Of a stretch of DNA of 64,000 nucleotides, positions 17,039-25,903 are shown one piece after another; position 1 is the stretch's first letter, and the number at the start of each line of letters is the position of its first letter. The DNA comes from an uncultured Hyphomonadaceae bacterium (GTDB lineage: Bacteria; Pseudomonadota; Alphaproteobacteria; Caulobacterales; Maricaulaceae): assembly GCA_913058335.1 (NCBI GenBank), contig CAJXPX010000001.1:62001-126000 (forward strand), given 5' to 3'. The notes under the pieces were generated by a model. That model saw only the letters and a list, made by a program, of their open reading frames with translations, was not told the origin of the DNA and searched no databases. The translations under genes and the position numbers were made by a program.

Positions 17039-18244
17039 TTAGGCGGGAACGAAATCGTCCATTTCCCGCGCTTCCTCAAAGGCCTCACGCATAATCGCTA
17101 TCGCTTCGCGGACATGATCTTCCGTAATGATCAGTGGCGGGGCAAGGCGCAACACATTATCCCCGGCAGATCCTCCGAGCATGCCTTTATCAAGCAAAAG
17201 GCCGCGAACCTCTTTGGCCGGTTTTTTAAGCTTCATACCACAGAGCAGTCCCTTACCGCGTAGCTCGTCGACGACATCGGGGAACTCATCCTTAAGCCCT
17301 TCAAATTGTTGTTTCAGAAAGTTTGAAACGCGGACAACCTGATCTAGGAACTCCGGTTTGGAAATTTCGTCCCATACCGCAATGCCAACAGCTGTTGCCA
17401 ATGGATTGCCGCCATAAGTCGAACCATGCGTACCCGGCACCATTCCGGCTGCCACTTCTTCACTTGCAATACACGCTCCAAGCGGAAATCCACCGCCGAC
17501 ACCTTTGGCAACAGCCATGATATCAGGCTCTGCACCTTCGGCCCATTGATGGGCAAACAGCTTGCCTGTCCGGCCGGCTCCGCATTGCACTTCGTCATAA
17601 ATAAGCAAGATTCCGTGTTCATCACACAATTCACGCAATCCCCGCAAACACACCTCGGGAAGCGGGCGCAATCCGCCTTCGCCCTGAACAGGCTCTACTA
17701 AGATCGCGGCAGTTGTTTCAGAAATCGCAGCTTTAAAGGCTTCATGATCTCCGAATGGCAAATGAATAAAACCAGGCAAGGACGGGCCGAACCCTTTGAG
17801 GTAATTCGGATTGCCGCCAGCATTGATAGTCGCAAATGTTCGTCCGTGAAAAGCCCCTGAGAACGTTATTATATCATAGCGATCTTCCTCGCCGCGGTCA
17901 TAATGATATTTGCGCGCTGTTTTCATGGCGCACTCTAAGGCTTCCGCGCCCGAATTGGTAAAAAAGACTTTATCGGCAAAAGGCAGCGCCGCGCAATATT
18001 TGGCCGCAAGTTCTTTAGCGTTGGTCAGTTGAAACATGCCGGAGAGATGCCAGACTTTATCAGCCTGTTCTTTCAGCGCCGCTTTTGGAGCGGGATGATT
18101 ATGTCCGAGACAATTGACGGAGATCCCGGCAATGAAGTCCAAGTATTTCTTGTCGTCTGCTGTGTAGAGATATGCGCCCTCTCCGCGAACGAAGTCCTGC
18201 GGAGGTGGAGCGTAAGTATTGTAGAGGTGGTCGCCTTTGGCCAT
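17039..18244 (-). CDS. argD: Acetylornithine aminotransferase (class III)
   Basis: The 401-residue PLP enzyme has TNSGAEALECAMKTARKYH (phosphate-binding turn), IYDEVQCGAGRTGKLFAHQ and the PLP-lysine segment DIMAVAKGVGGGFPLGA. Length and motifs match ArgD, which makes N-acetylornithine in arginine biosynthesis and often also serves succinyldiaminopimelate in lysine synthesis. It lies 14 bases downstream of an ABC-2 permease gene. argF follows further downstream on the same strand after the urcA-like insertion. Confidence 0.92.
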   Translation of the reverse strand: MAKGDHLYNTYAPPPQDFVRGEGAYLYTADDKKYLDFIAGISVNCLGHNHPAPKAALKEQADKVWHLSGMFQLTNAKELAAKYCAALPFADKVFFTNSGAEALECAMKTARKYHYDRGEEDRYDIITFSGAFHGRTFATINAGGNPNYLKGFGPSLPGFIHLPFGDHEAFKAAISETTAAILVEPVQGEGGLRPLPEVCLRGLRELCDEHGILLIYDEVQCGAGRTGKLFAHQWAEGAEPDIMAVAKGVGGGFPLGACIASEEVAAGMVPGTHGSTYGGNPLATAVGIAVWDEISKPEFLDQVVRVSNFLKQQFEGLKDEFPDVVDELRGKGLLCGMKLKKPAKEVRGLLLDKGMLGGSAGDNVLRLAPPLIITEDHVREAIAIMREAFEEAREMDDFVPA

Positions 18245-18258
18245 TTTCTGCTCTTAAA

Positions 18259-19074
18259 TTATGACTTGATCCGCCAGCCTGCGCGAAGCACCAGCAAGAC
18301 GGTAATAAACAACACGATATTGATTGCAGATATAAAGGCAACACCGATTGCAATATTGCTGTCAGCCTCTCCTAAAAATCCAAATCGAAAGCCGTCAATG
18401 ACGTAAAACAGCGGATTGAACATTATGAGTTTCTGGAAAAGTTCCGGCAGGACATCAATTCGGTAAAATGTACCGGACAGAAACGAAAGTGGTAGAATGA
18501 TGAACTGATTGACCACGGCAAGTTGATCAAATTTTTCCGCCCACATACCCGACAATACGCCGACCATGGACATCATGACCGCCGCGGAAATACTGAAAAA
18601 GAGGACGGCCCAGACATGGGTTGGCATAAGCGGAGCGAAAAATGCGAGGGCAATTCCGGTTGAAATAGCGACCAATATCCCACGTGTCGCCGCGCCGGTG
18701 ATCCATCCAATCGCCAATTCGTAAAAAGAGAGAGGCGTGACGAGCAAATCAGTCAAATTCCCCATGATTTTGCCTTGCATAACAGAGGACGAGCTGTTCG
18801 CTGAGGCATTATTAAGCACGCCCAACATGATCAGCCCTGGTGCCAAGAAAGCAATAAAGGCTTCCGGATCATCGCGAAGAGCCGCAAAGGCAAGCACAAA
18901 TACCGTCATATAGAGCAAATTAGAAATGATGGGCGCGAGTAAGGTCTGTGGCGCTATGCGTAAAAATCGAAGACACTCTTTCTTGTAAAGCGTCCAAAGC
19001 CCCATCCAATTTATAAATCCGAATTTCCGAGCCGTTGGCGCGGCAGCGTTATGAAGAGAAGACATATCAGACAT
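18259..19074 (-). CDS. ABC-2 type transporter permease
   Basis: The 271-residue membrane protein has six predicted membrane segments. It carries the ABC-2 signature region FDQLAVVNQFIILPLSFLSGTFYRIDVLP, followed by FNPLFYVIDGFRFGFLG, and resembles YadH/NodJ-type permeases. No ATPase gene is adjacent, so its ATP-binding partner must be encoded elsewhere. It precedes argD by 14 bases and is probably co-transcribed. The substrate is unknown. Confidence 0.85.
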   Translation of the reverse strand: MSDMSSLHNAAAPTARKFGFINWMGLWTLYKKECLRFLRIAPQTLLAPIISNLLYMTVFVLAFAALRDDPEAFIAFLAPGLIMLGVLNNASANSSSSVMQGKIMGNLTDLLVTPLSFYELAIGWITGAATRGILVAISTGIALAFFAPLMPTHVWAVLFFSISAAVMMSMVGVLSGMWAEKFDQLAVVNQFIILPLSFLSGTFYRIDVLPELFQKLIMFNPLFYVIDGFRFGFLGEADSNIAIGVAFISAINIVLFITVLLVLRAGWRIKS

Positions 19075-19160
19075 GAGAATGGTCTAGGCGCGAATTGAGG
19101 GAGTGGCAATCATCGATGTGAGAAGGAGCTGGATTGTTTTAGGTGGGCAAACCTTCAGAG

Positions 19161-19188
19161 AAAAGCCCGCAACCAAGAACTTCGGGCT
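19161..19188 (-). terminator. Probable terminator of the LuxR-type gene
   Basis: On the minus strand AGCCCG (19183-19188) pairs with CGGGCT (19164-19169), followed by TTTTC. It lies 11 bases past the stop of the LuxR-type regulator. Confidence 0.55.
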
Positions 19189-19198
19189 AAGTTTAAAT

Positions 19199-20311
19199 TT
19201 AATATGAATTTGACAAGTCCATTTCTATCACCGCCTTCAACAACGTCTCTTGTTTATTATATCCTGTTTTCTGAAATATATTTTTCAGGTGCCACCTCAC
19301 AGTTTCATAAGTAACTTCTGATTTCAGGGCAGCCATTTTAAGATCATTCGTTTCCAATAACGCCTTAAGGGTTCGGAATTCTGATTTGGTGAGCCGGTAA
19401 ATCTTTGAAAATATATCGCAATTAGAGGTATCAGTATTTTCTTCGAGACGTGTGGCATAAAGCATGACAGCGCCTTCAGTATCAGACAACCAATCAATAA
19501 GTTTAGGTCGAGGAAATATAGTTATTTGAATGAAGGGATTCACCTCTGTCTCAGACGGATAATTTACACGGAGACGGCATTGCGAAGAGACCCCCTTTCT
19601 GGCGCGCCTCATCGTTAAAACAAGGAACTTTTGAAGAGCTTCATTTTTAGGTCTTAGATAGTCGCCGTTCCATCCCAAAAATTCATTTCCTGAAAAGATG
19701 TTAAACGGATCACCGCTGAGACATTTACTTTGCAAATCCGGCTTAACCAAGAGCGCGCAATCTCGGCTCCCGATCTTAGTGCTTAGTTTTCCAGAAACCT
19801 TAACGGCATATTGGTAAGCCTCCGTTAGATGCGGCAATAACGCATTCATGTTATCGACATCTGAGAGCTCGAAAAGATTGTTTTTAAAACTCCTATGTAT
19901 GCTTATAGCTTGGCGACCGGAACCGGGCGTGTCCATAATAACTGAGTGAAGACTGTCCAGTTGATCTCCGGCGCGCGATATTACGTTAAAATATTCCGTA
20001 TCCTTAATATCTTCATTGCGAACATATTGTTGCCCCGTTCGCGTTTGTCCTGGCATTGTCAATTTAGAAAAGGGCATGCGGGGATCGCTTCCATTGAACT
20101 CCTTGTTATATTTCAGGATTTTCGACAGGTCGTGATTATATGAAACAGTGGAGCTATAAGGTTGCCCATAATGGGCTGACAGCATCATCGCGCGATCTCC
20201 CTCCAGCCAATCACAAATATTTCCCAAAAGAATTTCCCAAGGAAGCTCCCCCATCGCCGCGTCACGACATTGGGACTTGAGGTATTGAAGGGTGAAGCGT
20301 TTATTTCTCAT
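19199..20311 (-). CDS. LuxR-type helix-turn-helix transcriptional regulator
   Basis: The 370-residue protein has a C-terminal LuxR-type DNA-binding domain (about 305-365: LTKSEFRTLKALLETNDLKM, then ETVRWHLKNIFQKTGYNKQETLL). The N-terminal 300 residues show no motif I can name. The layout resembles alphaproteobacterial LuxR regulators with a degenerate PAS- or GAF-like sensor domain. It stands alone, with about 1 kb of non-coding DNA upstream, so its targets are unknown. Confidence 0.75.
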   Translation of the reverse strand: MRNKRFTLQYLKSQCRDAAMGELPWEILLGNICDWLEGDRAMMLSAHYGQPYSSTVSYNHDLSKILKYNKEFNGSDPRMPFSKLTMPGQTRTGQQYVRNEDIKDTEYFNVISRAGDQLDSLHSVIMDTPGSGRQAISIHRSFKNNLFELSDVDNMNALLPHLTEAYQYAVKVSGKLSTKIGSRDCALLVKPDLQSKCLSGDPFNIFSGNEFLGWNGDYLRPKNEALQKFLVLTMRRARKGVSSQCRLRVNYPSETEVNPFIQITIFPRPKLIDWLSDTEGAVMLYATRLEENTDTSNCDIFSKIYRLTKSEFRTLKALLETNDLKMAALKSEVTYETVRWHLKNIFQKTGYNKQETLLKAVIEMDLSNSY

Positions 20312-20918
20312 CGGCGTTTAGATATGTTTGCTAAACTAGCTCATGGCAAGATACAAATTTTCTCGACGGTCTCCATTTCGTGAGTTCCCCCTCTAAATAA
20401 GGACGGACGGTCGTCAAATATGAAACTGCTTTCTTTGTAACAACCTAAGAAGCCTGCTACTGTGAAATGAACATTCAAGGCGGCTACATCACTGGATTGG
20501 GCGTACATATGGTCTTCATATTTTGTTGGAGGCCTCGGCTGGCGGGCAAGGGAAACCGCAGTTAATTCATTGCATTAAACCGCTTTATTTATCCTTTTTG
20601 ACTAATTTAATCATTCAAGCCCCCCCGATTGGGTGGGGTTTAAGTCGTATCTTCTCTTTAGGGTGACCCCACGGGGCTCGTTGGTTCCGTATGCTTTTAG
20701 CCGCGGAACCAACACATACTCTTGCTAACGCATTAATTGACTCTCATTAAAAACCCTAAGGACTTCGAGACTTTTTATTCATTTCGCAAGCCTAAGGCGG
20801 CTTCACAGGTTCATCTCGCTAGGCCTCAGTTAGACATAAACCAATCCCACCATAGAAACGGCCTAAATCACGGGCTGCTTTAGCTGCGCGCCATTTCGTA
20901 AGGGCCGATATATCAGAA
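20312..20918. other. Non-coding region with hairpins upstream of the LuxR-type gene
   Basis: No credible gene is visible. The segment holds a G/C-run hairpin at about 20619-20641 and a perfect nine-base inverted repeat TTGGTTCCG/CGGAACCAA (20681-20689 and 20704-20712). Together with the permease relic that follows, it looks like decaying DNA. Confidence 0.5.
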
Positions 20919-21240
20919 GCCAAAATTCTCAAAAAGACCCTGACCCTGTTTGACGTTTATGCGATGTCGAACTGGCCATGTTTAGTTCAGGGCTCTTTTT
21001 ATTGCCAGCAAAGCGGCATCCTACACTGGAAATTCAGTCTGGTTAGCTTATTTACTGGCAGGTTTGCTCATTATGCCCATAGTTTACTGCATGGTAGAAC
21101 TCTCCACAGCGTTGCGAAAGGCCGTAGGCACCTATATTTTCTGGACCGGGTGATGGGCCTTCTCATGAGCACCATCGGACAGAAATCCTTACGCCTCTGG
21201 ATTTGGTCTGTAACTATTTTCAAACCTCATTTGGTGAACT
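20919..21240 (+). pseudogene. Remnant of an APC-family amino-acid permease gene (N-terminal part, three frameshifts)
   Basis: Consecutive pieces of one permease can be read in changing frames. KKTLTLFDVYAMS starts at 20931. AMFSSGLFLLPA starts at 20975 in a second frame. ASKAASYTGNSVWLAYLL and GLLIMPIVYCMVELS start at 21004 in a third frame. YFLDRVMGLLMSTIG starts at 21135 back in the first frame. Together they match the first three membrane segments of APC-superfamily amino-acid transporters in the correct order. Three frameshifts and the loss of the remaining two thirds of the gene show that it is dead. No intact copy is present in this window. Confidence 0.72.
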
Positions 21241-21347
21241 GACATATCGGCCAATTAAGAGAGAACTTTGAATGGCAGCGTATAGATAAGCAAAGTCAGC
21301 ACTTGCTCGTTTTTCTCATATTGGCGTTTACGCTTCTGTGCTCCTCT

Positions 21348-24300
21348 TTAACTCGGCTTCGTCTCCCCTTTGATATTGATATCTCTCTGAGGGAACGGAA
21401 TTTCGATATTATTTGCCGTGAGGGCCGCATTAATTTCTGAATTAACATCATGTGTTGCCGGAAGCCTCTGAAAGACAGCCGACACAAACATCCGGATTTC
21501 AAAGTCGAGTGAACTGTCTCCATGTGCCATAAAAAAGACAGTCGGGGGCGGATCACTCAATACGTCTGGATGAGCCTCAAGAACATTTGTCAGAATTTGG
21601 GTGACTTGTTGAATGTCTGACCCGTAGGCGACACCGATATTTATTATAATCCGCGTCACCGCATTGTTCAACGTCCAATTGGTCACTTCCCCGGTGATAA
21701 TAGCTTTATTCGGAAGTAACACCTCGCGATTATCAAAATCTGTAATTGTTGTCGCTCGAATTTTTACGTTATTAACGGTTCCGGTGAGGTTATTGATTGT
21801 TACCACATCACCCACACGCACGGGACGTTCGAAAAGAATGATTATGCCGGAGATAAAATTAGCAATTATTTCTTGAAGTCCAAAGCCAATACCTACGCCG
21901 AGCGCGGCGACGATCCATTGTAGCTTAGACCAATCAAGTCCTAACAACGCTAGAGAAACGACGGCTCCAATGCCAATCAAAGCATAGCCTGCTATTGTGA
22001 CTGTTGCGTACCGCGTCCCTGAATCCAAGTTTAAACGATCAAAAGCTAAAAGCTCTAAAATCGCTTTTACATTTCTAGCTGCAATGAGTGATCCGACCAA
22101 GATCAGAGAGGAAACAAGAAGGATTGAAAGGGTCACTGAGCGAGACGTTTCTTCACCATTAATCATCCGGGTCTGTTCCCAAAGCGTTATATCTTCCGCA
22201 ATTCCCAAAGCCGGTAAAAGCGGTCCCCATAACTTCCATAGGCCATATAGGAACACCAAAATCGAAAGTGTGAACAAAGTCTTGCGAATTTGTCTGGAAA
22301 GAGAAACAGAGTCTACAGGGTCGGGCGTAGAGGGCCGAGCCTCGCCGCTTTGATCCGCTTCGGATTTTGCTTGGTTCTCGACAAGTCTTTGATGTCTGCG
22401 CCGAGCGGCTCGTGTCAGCAAATATCTATCATGCGCCACGTTTATTGTTCGAAGTAATAATCCATATAAAATAGAGATCGTAAGGCCTAAAATTCCGGTT
22501 CGAAAAATTCGGCTTTGCAGTTCTATCGCCGTATCAAAATAACCGAACAAAGGGGCCAAACCTACGAGTAGCGGGATCAGAACAAGTACAGGGAAAATGG
22601 ACGTAATACGCGGGGAGGCAGAGGTTTCCATGACGATAGTGGCCGCGACGCCGCCTTTAGGTCGGAAAAATAGATAGGCCATCACAGATATGGCCATAGA
22701 CAAACAGACGAACGCTATGAGGGCAAGCCCATATCTTAGACTCGGCACATTCTCATATAACCCCATAGCCAAGAGGAATGTCATTATTGTGACAACGGGG
22801 GTAAACCATCCAAGATGCTTTGAAAGCGAATTTCGGGCCTGATCACTCCAACCTAGATGCGCTCCTAGAAGTCCATCATCTCCGCAAATCACTTTAAAGG
22901 TAAACAAGACAAAGAATAGCGATCCTGTTGACGTCAGAGCCACACTTAAAGCCTGCGTGAAATTCGGGCCGCTACCAGAACTAAATAATATCGACCCCGC
23001 ACCGATCAGGACAAAGGAAAGCGGCGCCGCAATTAAAAAAGAAAGGATAAGAGCTAAGGGCGTGACTAAGAAGCCGTCAGGCCGTTCGCCACCTGCGTTT
23101 TTCCCAACACGCTGGGCCAAGCGCGATAAGCGTCTCTGCATTGTCGAACGCATGCTCCATAAAAACGCCGGAATTCCTAACAAATAAAATAGAGATAATG
23201 GTGACTGTAAAAGTTTATTTTTAAAAACGGTGCCGGCGGCTTTCCAATTTGAAGGACTTCCGATGTAAACCAGTCCCGCTGGAATATTTTTCACCGCCAT
23301 CAAAGGCGAAGAATCATTTGTTCGGAGCCAAATGAGACGTCGTTCTAAACGCGTTTCAACACTCTCAGTGAGCTGAATCGTCTCTCGAGTGACCACAACA
23401 GTTTTAGCGCGGCGTTCCAAATCTATACGGGCAGCATCAATAAGGTTGATAAGAAGCTCACGGCGTAAAGCCTGCAAGTCTTGCACAATCTCAGGGTATT
23501 CCTCAGAAAGCATATAAGCAGAATTAGCATCTGAAAGTTGAGTCATCAGAAACTCCCCCCCAGACTGCATCGAACGCCCGATTAATTGCAATCGGTCCTC
23601 CCAAAGAATTGTTCGAAGCTGTAAATCCGTTCGGGTTGCCTCACTTTGTTCTAATGTCAGTTCCATCGCATCTGTATCCGCCAGACCTGATTTCACGCGG
23701 CGCAGTAGTCCCGCAGTTTCATCCGATAATTCTTCCGCTGCCAAAACGCGTTCAACTGTCGAACTCGAAATAGAAACACGCTGATACACTTCATTCATTT
23801 GAGACGATATATCCCCTAAAACAGCCGTGTTCTCTGTAATCTCAAGTAATTTCTCCGCCAGACGGTAAGACTCCTCTGCTATCAAAGTGAGACTTTGCGA
23901 AGCCGCTCTCGCCTTATCCACCTGATCTTTAGCTTTTGTCGCAAGTTCCTGAGACGAAACAACTCTGTTTTGACTGACCGACAGCTTTAATCTCGCGATA
24001 TAGGTTTGAAGCGAATTATACTCAGCATTTGCCAGCTCTAATTGGGCTTCAGTAATGCGTTGTCTGGCCGGTAGTGTTGAAAGCTCGGTTTGAAGAGTGA
24101 GAATTTTCTGACGTAATTCAGTTTCTGTCGCTTGGGAAACCAGAGCCTTCACGGCGTCTTCACTCTCTGGATTACTTTGGCTTTCATCCCGAATAGCGCG
24201 AAGACGAAAAAGTTCCCTTGAAATCTGACTCGCGCGGTTGCTTTGGAAAGTCTTCTGAGCGTCAAGTTGATCCAAGGAGTTACGTTTTTCTAATAACAAA

Positions 24301-24671
24301 CTCTCTGATTGATTGAGCTCTTGTGGCCTGGACTGAACAGCTGCAGGAAGGGGCTGAGCAGGTGCAGACTTTAACGCTTCCATTCTTGCATTCAGATCAG
24401 CCAAAATGGCTTCTTCACCATCTGCGGCCTGCTTATAGGACTGAGCTTGCGCCTCTAACTCTTTTGCGCTTCTCAAAAACTGCTGAGCAGCCTCTAATTC
24501 CTTTTTCTGAGTGGATTTAGAGGAGGATTCAGCTTGGGATTCTAACCCAAAAAGCGCCGTCTCAATCTCGCTCTCCAAATTTGCATTGGATTGAGAAAAC
24601 GACGGCGCACTGATAGAAACGCATAGTAAGAAGAAAAATATAAAAACGGAATGATCGAAAAGCTTTTTCAT
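21348..24671 (-). CDS. Large mechanosensitive channel of the MscS/MscK type
   Basis: The 1107-residue protein has a signal peptide (1-26) and a long periplasmic helical, coiled-coil-rich domain (about 28-450). A series of about ten membrane segments follows. The C-terminal MscS core (about 880-1095) holds the pore helix region VVAALGVGIGFGLQEIIANF, then SGIIILFERPVRVGDVVTI and the beta-domain LLPNKAIITGEVTNW. Such large MscK/MscM-like channels open when osmotic shock stretches the inner membrane. It is monocistronic. It is clearly not a small 300-residue MscS. Confidence 0.9.
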   Translation of the reverse strand: MKKLFDHSVFIFFFLLCVSISAPSFSQSNANLESEIETALFGLESQAESSSKSTQKKELEAAQQFLRSAKELEAQAQSYKQAADGEEAILADLNARMEALKSAPAQPLPAAVQSRPQELNQSESLLLEKRNSLDQLDAQKTFQSNRASQISRELFRLRAIRDESQSNPESEDAVKALVSQATETELRQKILTLQTELSTLPARQRITEAQLELANAEYNSLQTYIARLKLSVSQNRVVSSQELATKAKDQVDKARAASQSLTLIAEESYRLAEKLLEITENTAVLGDISSQMNEVYQRVSISSSTVERVLAAEELSDETAGLLRRVKSGLADTDAMELTLEQSEATRTDLQLRTILWEDRLQLIGRSMQSGGEFLMTQLSDANSAYMLSEEYPEIVQDLQALRRELLINLIDAARIDLERRAKTVVVTRETIQLTESVETRLERRLIWLRTNDSSPLMAVKNIPAGLVYIGSPSNWKAAGTVFKNKLLQSPLSLFYLLGIPAFLWSMRSTMQRRLSRLAQRVGKNAGGERPDGFLVTPLALILSFLIAAPLSFVLIGAGSILFSSGSGPNFTQALSVALTSTGSLFFVLFTFKVICGDDGLLGAHLGWSDQARNSLSKHLGWFTPVVTIMTFLLAMGLYENVPSLRYGLALIAFVCLSMAISVMAYLFFRPKGGVAATIVMETSASPRITSIFPVLVLIPLLVGLAPLFGYFDTAIELQSRIFRTGILGLTISILYGLLLRTINVAHDRYLLTRAARRRHQRLVENQAKSEADQSGEARPSTPDPVDSVSLSRQIRKTLFTLSILVFLYGLWKLWGPLLPALGIAEDITLWEQTRMINGEETSRSVTLSILLVSSLILVGSLIAARNVKAILELLAFDRLNLDSGTRYATVTIAGYALIGIGAVVSLALLGLDWSKLQWIVAALGVGIGFGLQEIIANFISGIIILFERPVRVGDVVTINNLTGTVNNVKIRATTITDFDNREVLLPNKAIITGEVTNWTLNNAVTRIIINIGVAYGSDIQQVTQILTNVLEAHPDVLSDPPPTVFFMAHGDSSLDFEIRMFVSAVFQRLPATHDVNSEINAALTANNIEIPFPQRDINIKGETKPS

Positions 24672-25044
24672 AATTTTGCTTTTGGGACGTCAGAGCTTTG
24701 AAAGCAAAATATAAATTGTTAGATCTCTTACAACAAACCGCATTGAGGATACACCTTAACTCAGCGTCAAAACTACCATATATTATTGAGCGTTATGAAG
24801 TTTCAAACCGCTCTGGGAAGGCTGGGTATTGAAGCCGTTGTAGTTTCACTCCCCTCAAATTCCATCCACAGCTTATCTCAACACAATATATTGAATCTTG
24901 TGGAGAACTGCCTCCTCCATCTTGTGGTCTAGCTCTCAGTGGATACGATATATTGAGGATAAGGCGTAAAAACCTGAACAATAACACTATATATAGTGCT
25001 AGCAGCCTTTAGGCTGGCACATAAGCTAATAAGGGACCTGAATT
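24672..25044. promoter_or_regulatory. gcrA upstream region
   Basis: This 373-base non-coding gap precedes gcrA. It has repeated ATATATTGA words near 24886 and 24949 and a GAATC (GANTC) site at 24893-24897. TGTGGAGAA at 24899-24907 is one mismatch from a reversed DnaA box. A 14-base palindrome and a leader hairpin lie nearer the gene and are listed separately. In Caulobacter gcrA is controlled by DnaA and CtrA; no full CtrA box is visible here. Confidence 0.4.
24985..25020 (+). promoter_or_regulatory. Palindrome and leader hairpin just upstream of gcrA
   Basis: CACTATATATAGTG (24985-24998) is a perfect 14-base palindrome. It overlaps GTGC (24996-24999), which pairs with GCAC (25017-25020) outside an inner CAGCC/GGCTG stem. 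The ATG follows 25 bases later. The TATATAG could double as a -10 element. Confidence 0.4.
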
Positions 25045-25587
25045 ATGGCTTGGACTGAGGACCGCGTCGCAACTTTGACAAAATTATGGGCCGAAGGTTT
25101 ATCGGCCAGCCAGATCGCCAAGGAGTTAGGCGAAGTGACACGCAACGCTGTGATTGGAAAGGTCCACCGCCTTGGCCTTTCAGGGCGCGCTAAACCGTCC
25201 CGGCCAAAGCGTAAAACAACGAAGAAAACAGTAACGGGCACAACGCCTGCGCCAAAACCACGTGCACCGCGCGCGCCATCTGCGCCTCGCACACCGGAGC
25301 AGATTGTTGCCGCCGCCGCTGTACCCGCCCCTCCGCCTCTGGAAGCAAAGAAAATGTCCAATGGGGAGTTCGCAACAATTCTGACTATTACAGATCACAT
25401 GTGCAAATGGCCAATTGGGGATCCGTCTAAATCGGAATTTCGTTTCTGTGGACGGAAAACAGAAGAAGATGAGCCTTATTGCGTTGCACATTCCCGAGTC
25501 GCTTATCAACCGAGCCGCCGCCGGGGATCGTCCAGTAATACTAAAGCTATTGGCCCTAACCCAACTTCACGTAAGCGTCTTCGTTAA
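25045..25587 (+). CDS. gcrA: GcrA cell-cycle regulator
   Basis: The 180-residue protein has the diagnostic GcrA N terminus (MAWTEDRVATLTKLWAEGLS, then GEVTRNAVIGKVHRLGLSGR), a Pro/Ala/Lys-rich linker (about 48-105) and the conserved cysteine-containing C-terminal part (CKWPIGDP, FRFCGRKT, PYCVAHSRVAYQP). GcrA binds RNA polymerase sigma70 and promoters with CcrM-methylated GANTC sites to drive cell-cycle genes. Its presence places the organism among alphaproteobacteria with the CtrA/GcrA/CcrM circuit. Confidence 0.95.
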   Translation: MAWTEDRVATLTKLWAEGLSASQIAKELGEVTRNAVIGKVHRLGLSGRAKPSRPKRKTTKKTVTGTTPAPKPRAPRAPSAPRTPEQIVAAAAVPAPPPLEAKKMSNGEFATILTITDHMCKWPIGDPSKSEFRFCGRKTEEDEPYCVAHSRVAYQPSRRRGSSSNTKAIGPNPTSRKRLR

Positions 25588-25605
25588 AAATCCAGAAGTC
25601 CAGTC

Positions 25606-25637
25606 GTCTCCGTCAGATTGTTGACGGAGACATATTT
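25606..25637 (+). terminator. Intrinsic terminator of gcrA
   Basis: GTCTCCGTCA (25606-25615) pairs perfectly with TGACGGAGAC (25622-25631) around a six-base loop, followed by ATATTTT. It lies 19 bases past the gcrA stop. Confidence 0.75.
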
Positions 25638-25728
25638 TGAAAATTAAAATGGATTAAGGGGAACCGAACCCTTTAGCCAACGTATCTTTAACACCTAATA
25701 AAGGGTGATTTTGAAAAGGGGACACTCA

Positions 25729-25893
25729 ATGTCTAATAATAACGGATCCGGAAAAGGGATATATTTCATCGTCGGGGCGCTTGTCATCGCGGTTCTTGGT
25801 TTGGGCTATTTGTATATTAGCGGTCAGTCTGCTGATGAGCCAGATTTAGCGATTGAAGTTGATGAAAATGGCATCGATGTCGACTCTAACTAG
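25729..25893 (+). CDS. Small single-span membrane protein of unknown function
   Basis: This 54-residue protein has a short polar N terminus (MSNNNGSGKG), one membrane helix (about 11-31, YFIVGALVIAVLGLGYLYIS) and a strongly acidic tail (DEPDLAIEVDENGIDVDSN). I prefer the ATG at 25729 with AAGGGG eight bases upstream over the ATG at 25705. I do not recognise the family. The composition and good ribosome site argue that it is real. It lies between gcrA and recQ, converging with recQ. Confidence 0.6.
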   Translation: MSNNNGSGKGIYFIVGALVIAVLGLGYLYISGQSADEPDLAIEVDENGIDVDSN

Positions 25894-25903
25894 GCCGACA
25901 TCA

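Noticed and set aside
20469..20567. 32-codon frame starting MNIQGGYITGLG
   Set aside because: It has a Gly-Gly pair like some peptide leaders, but no ribosome site, no neighbouring processing genes and an untypical tail.
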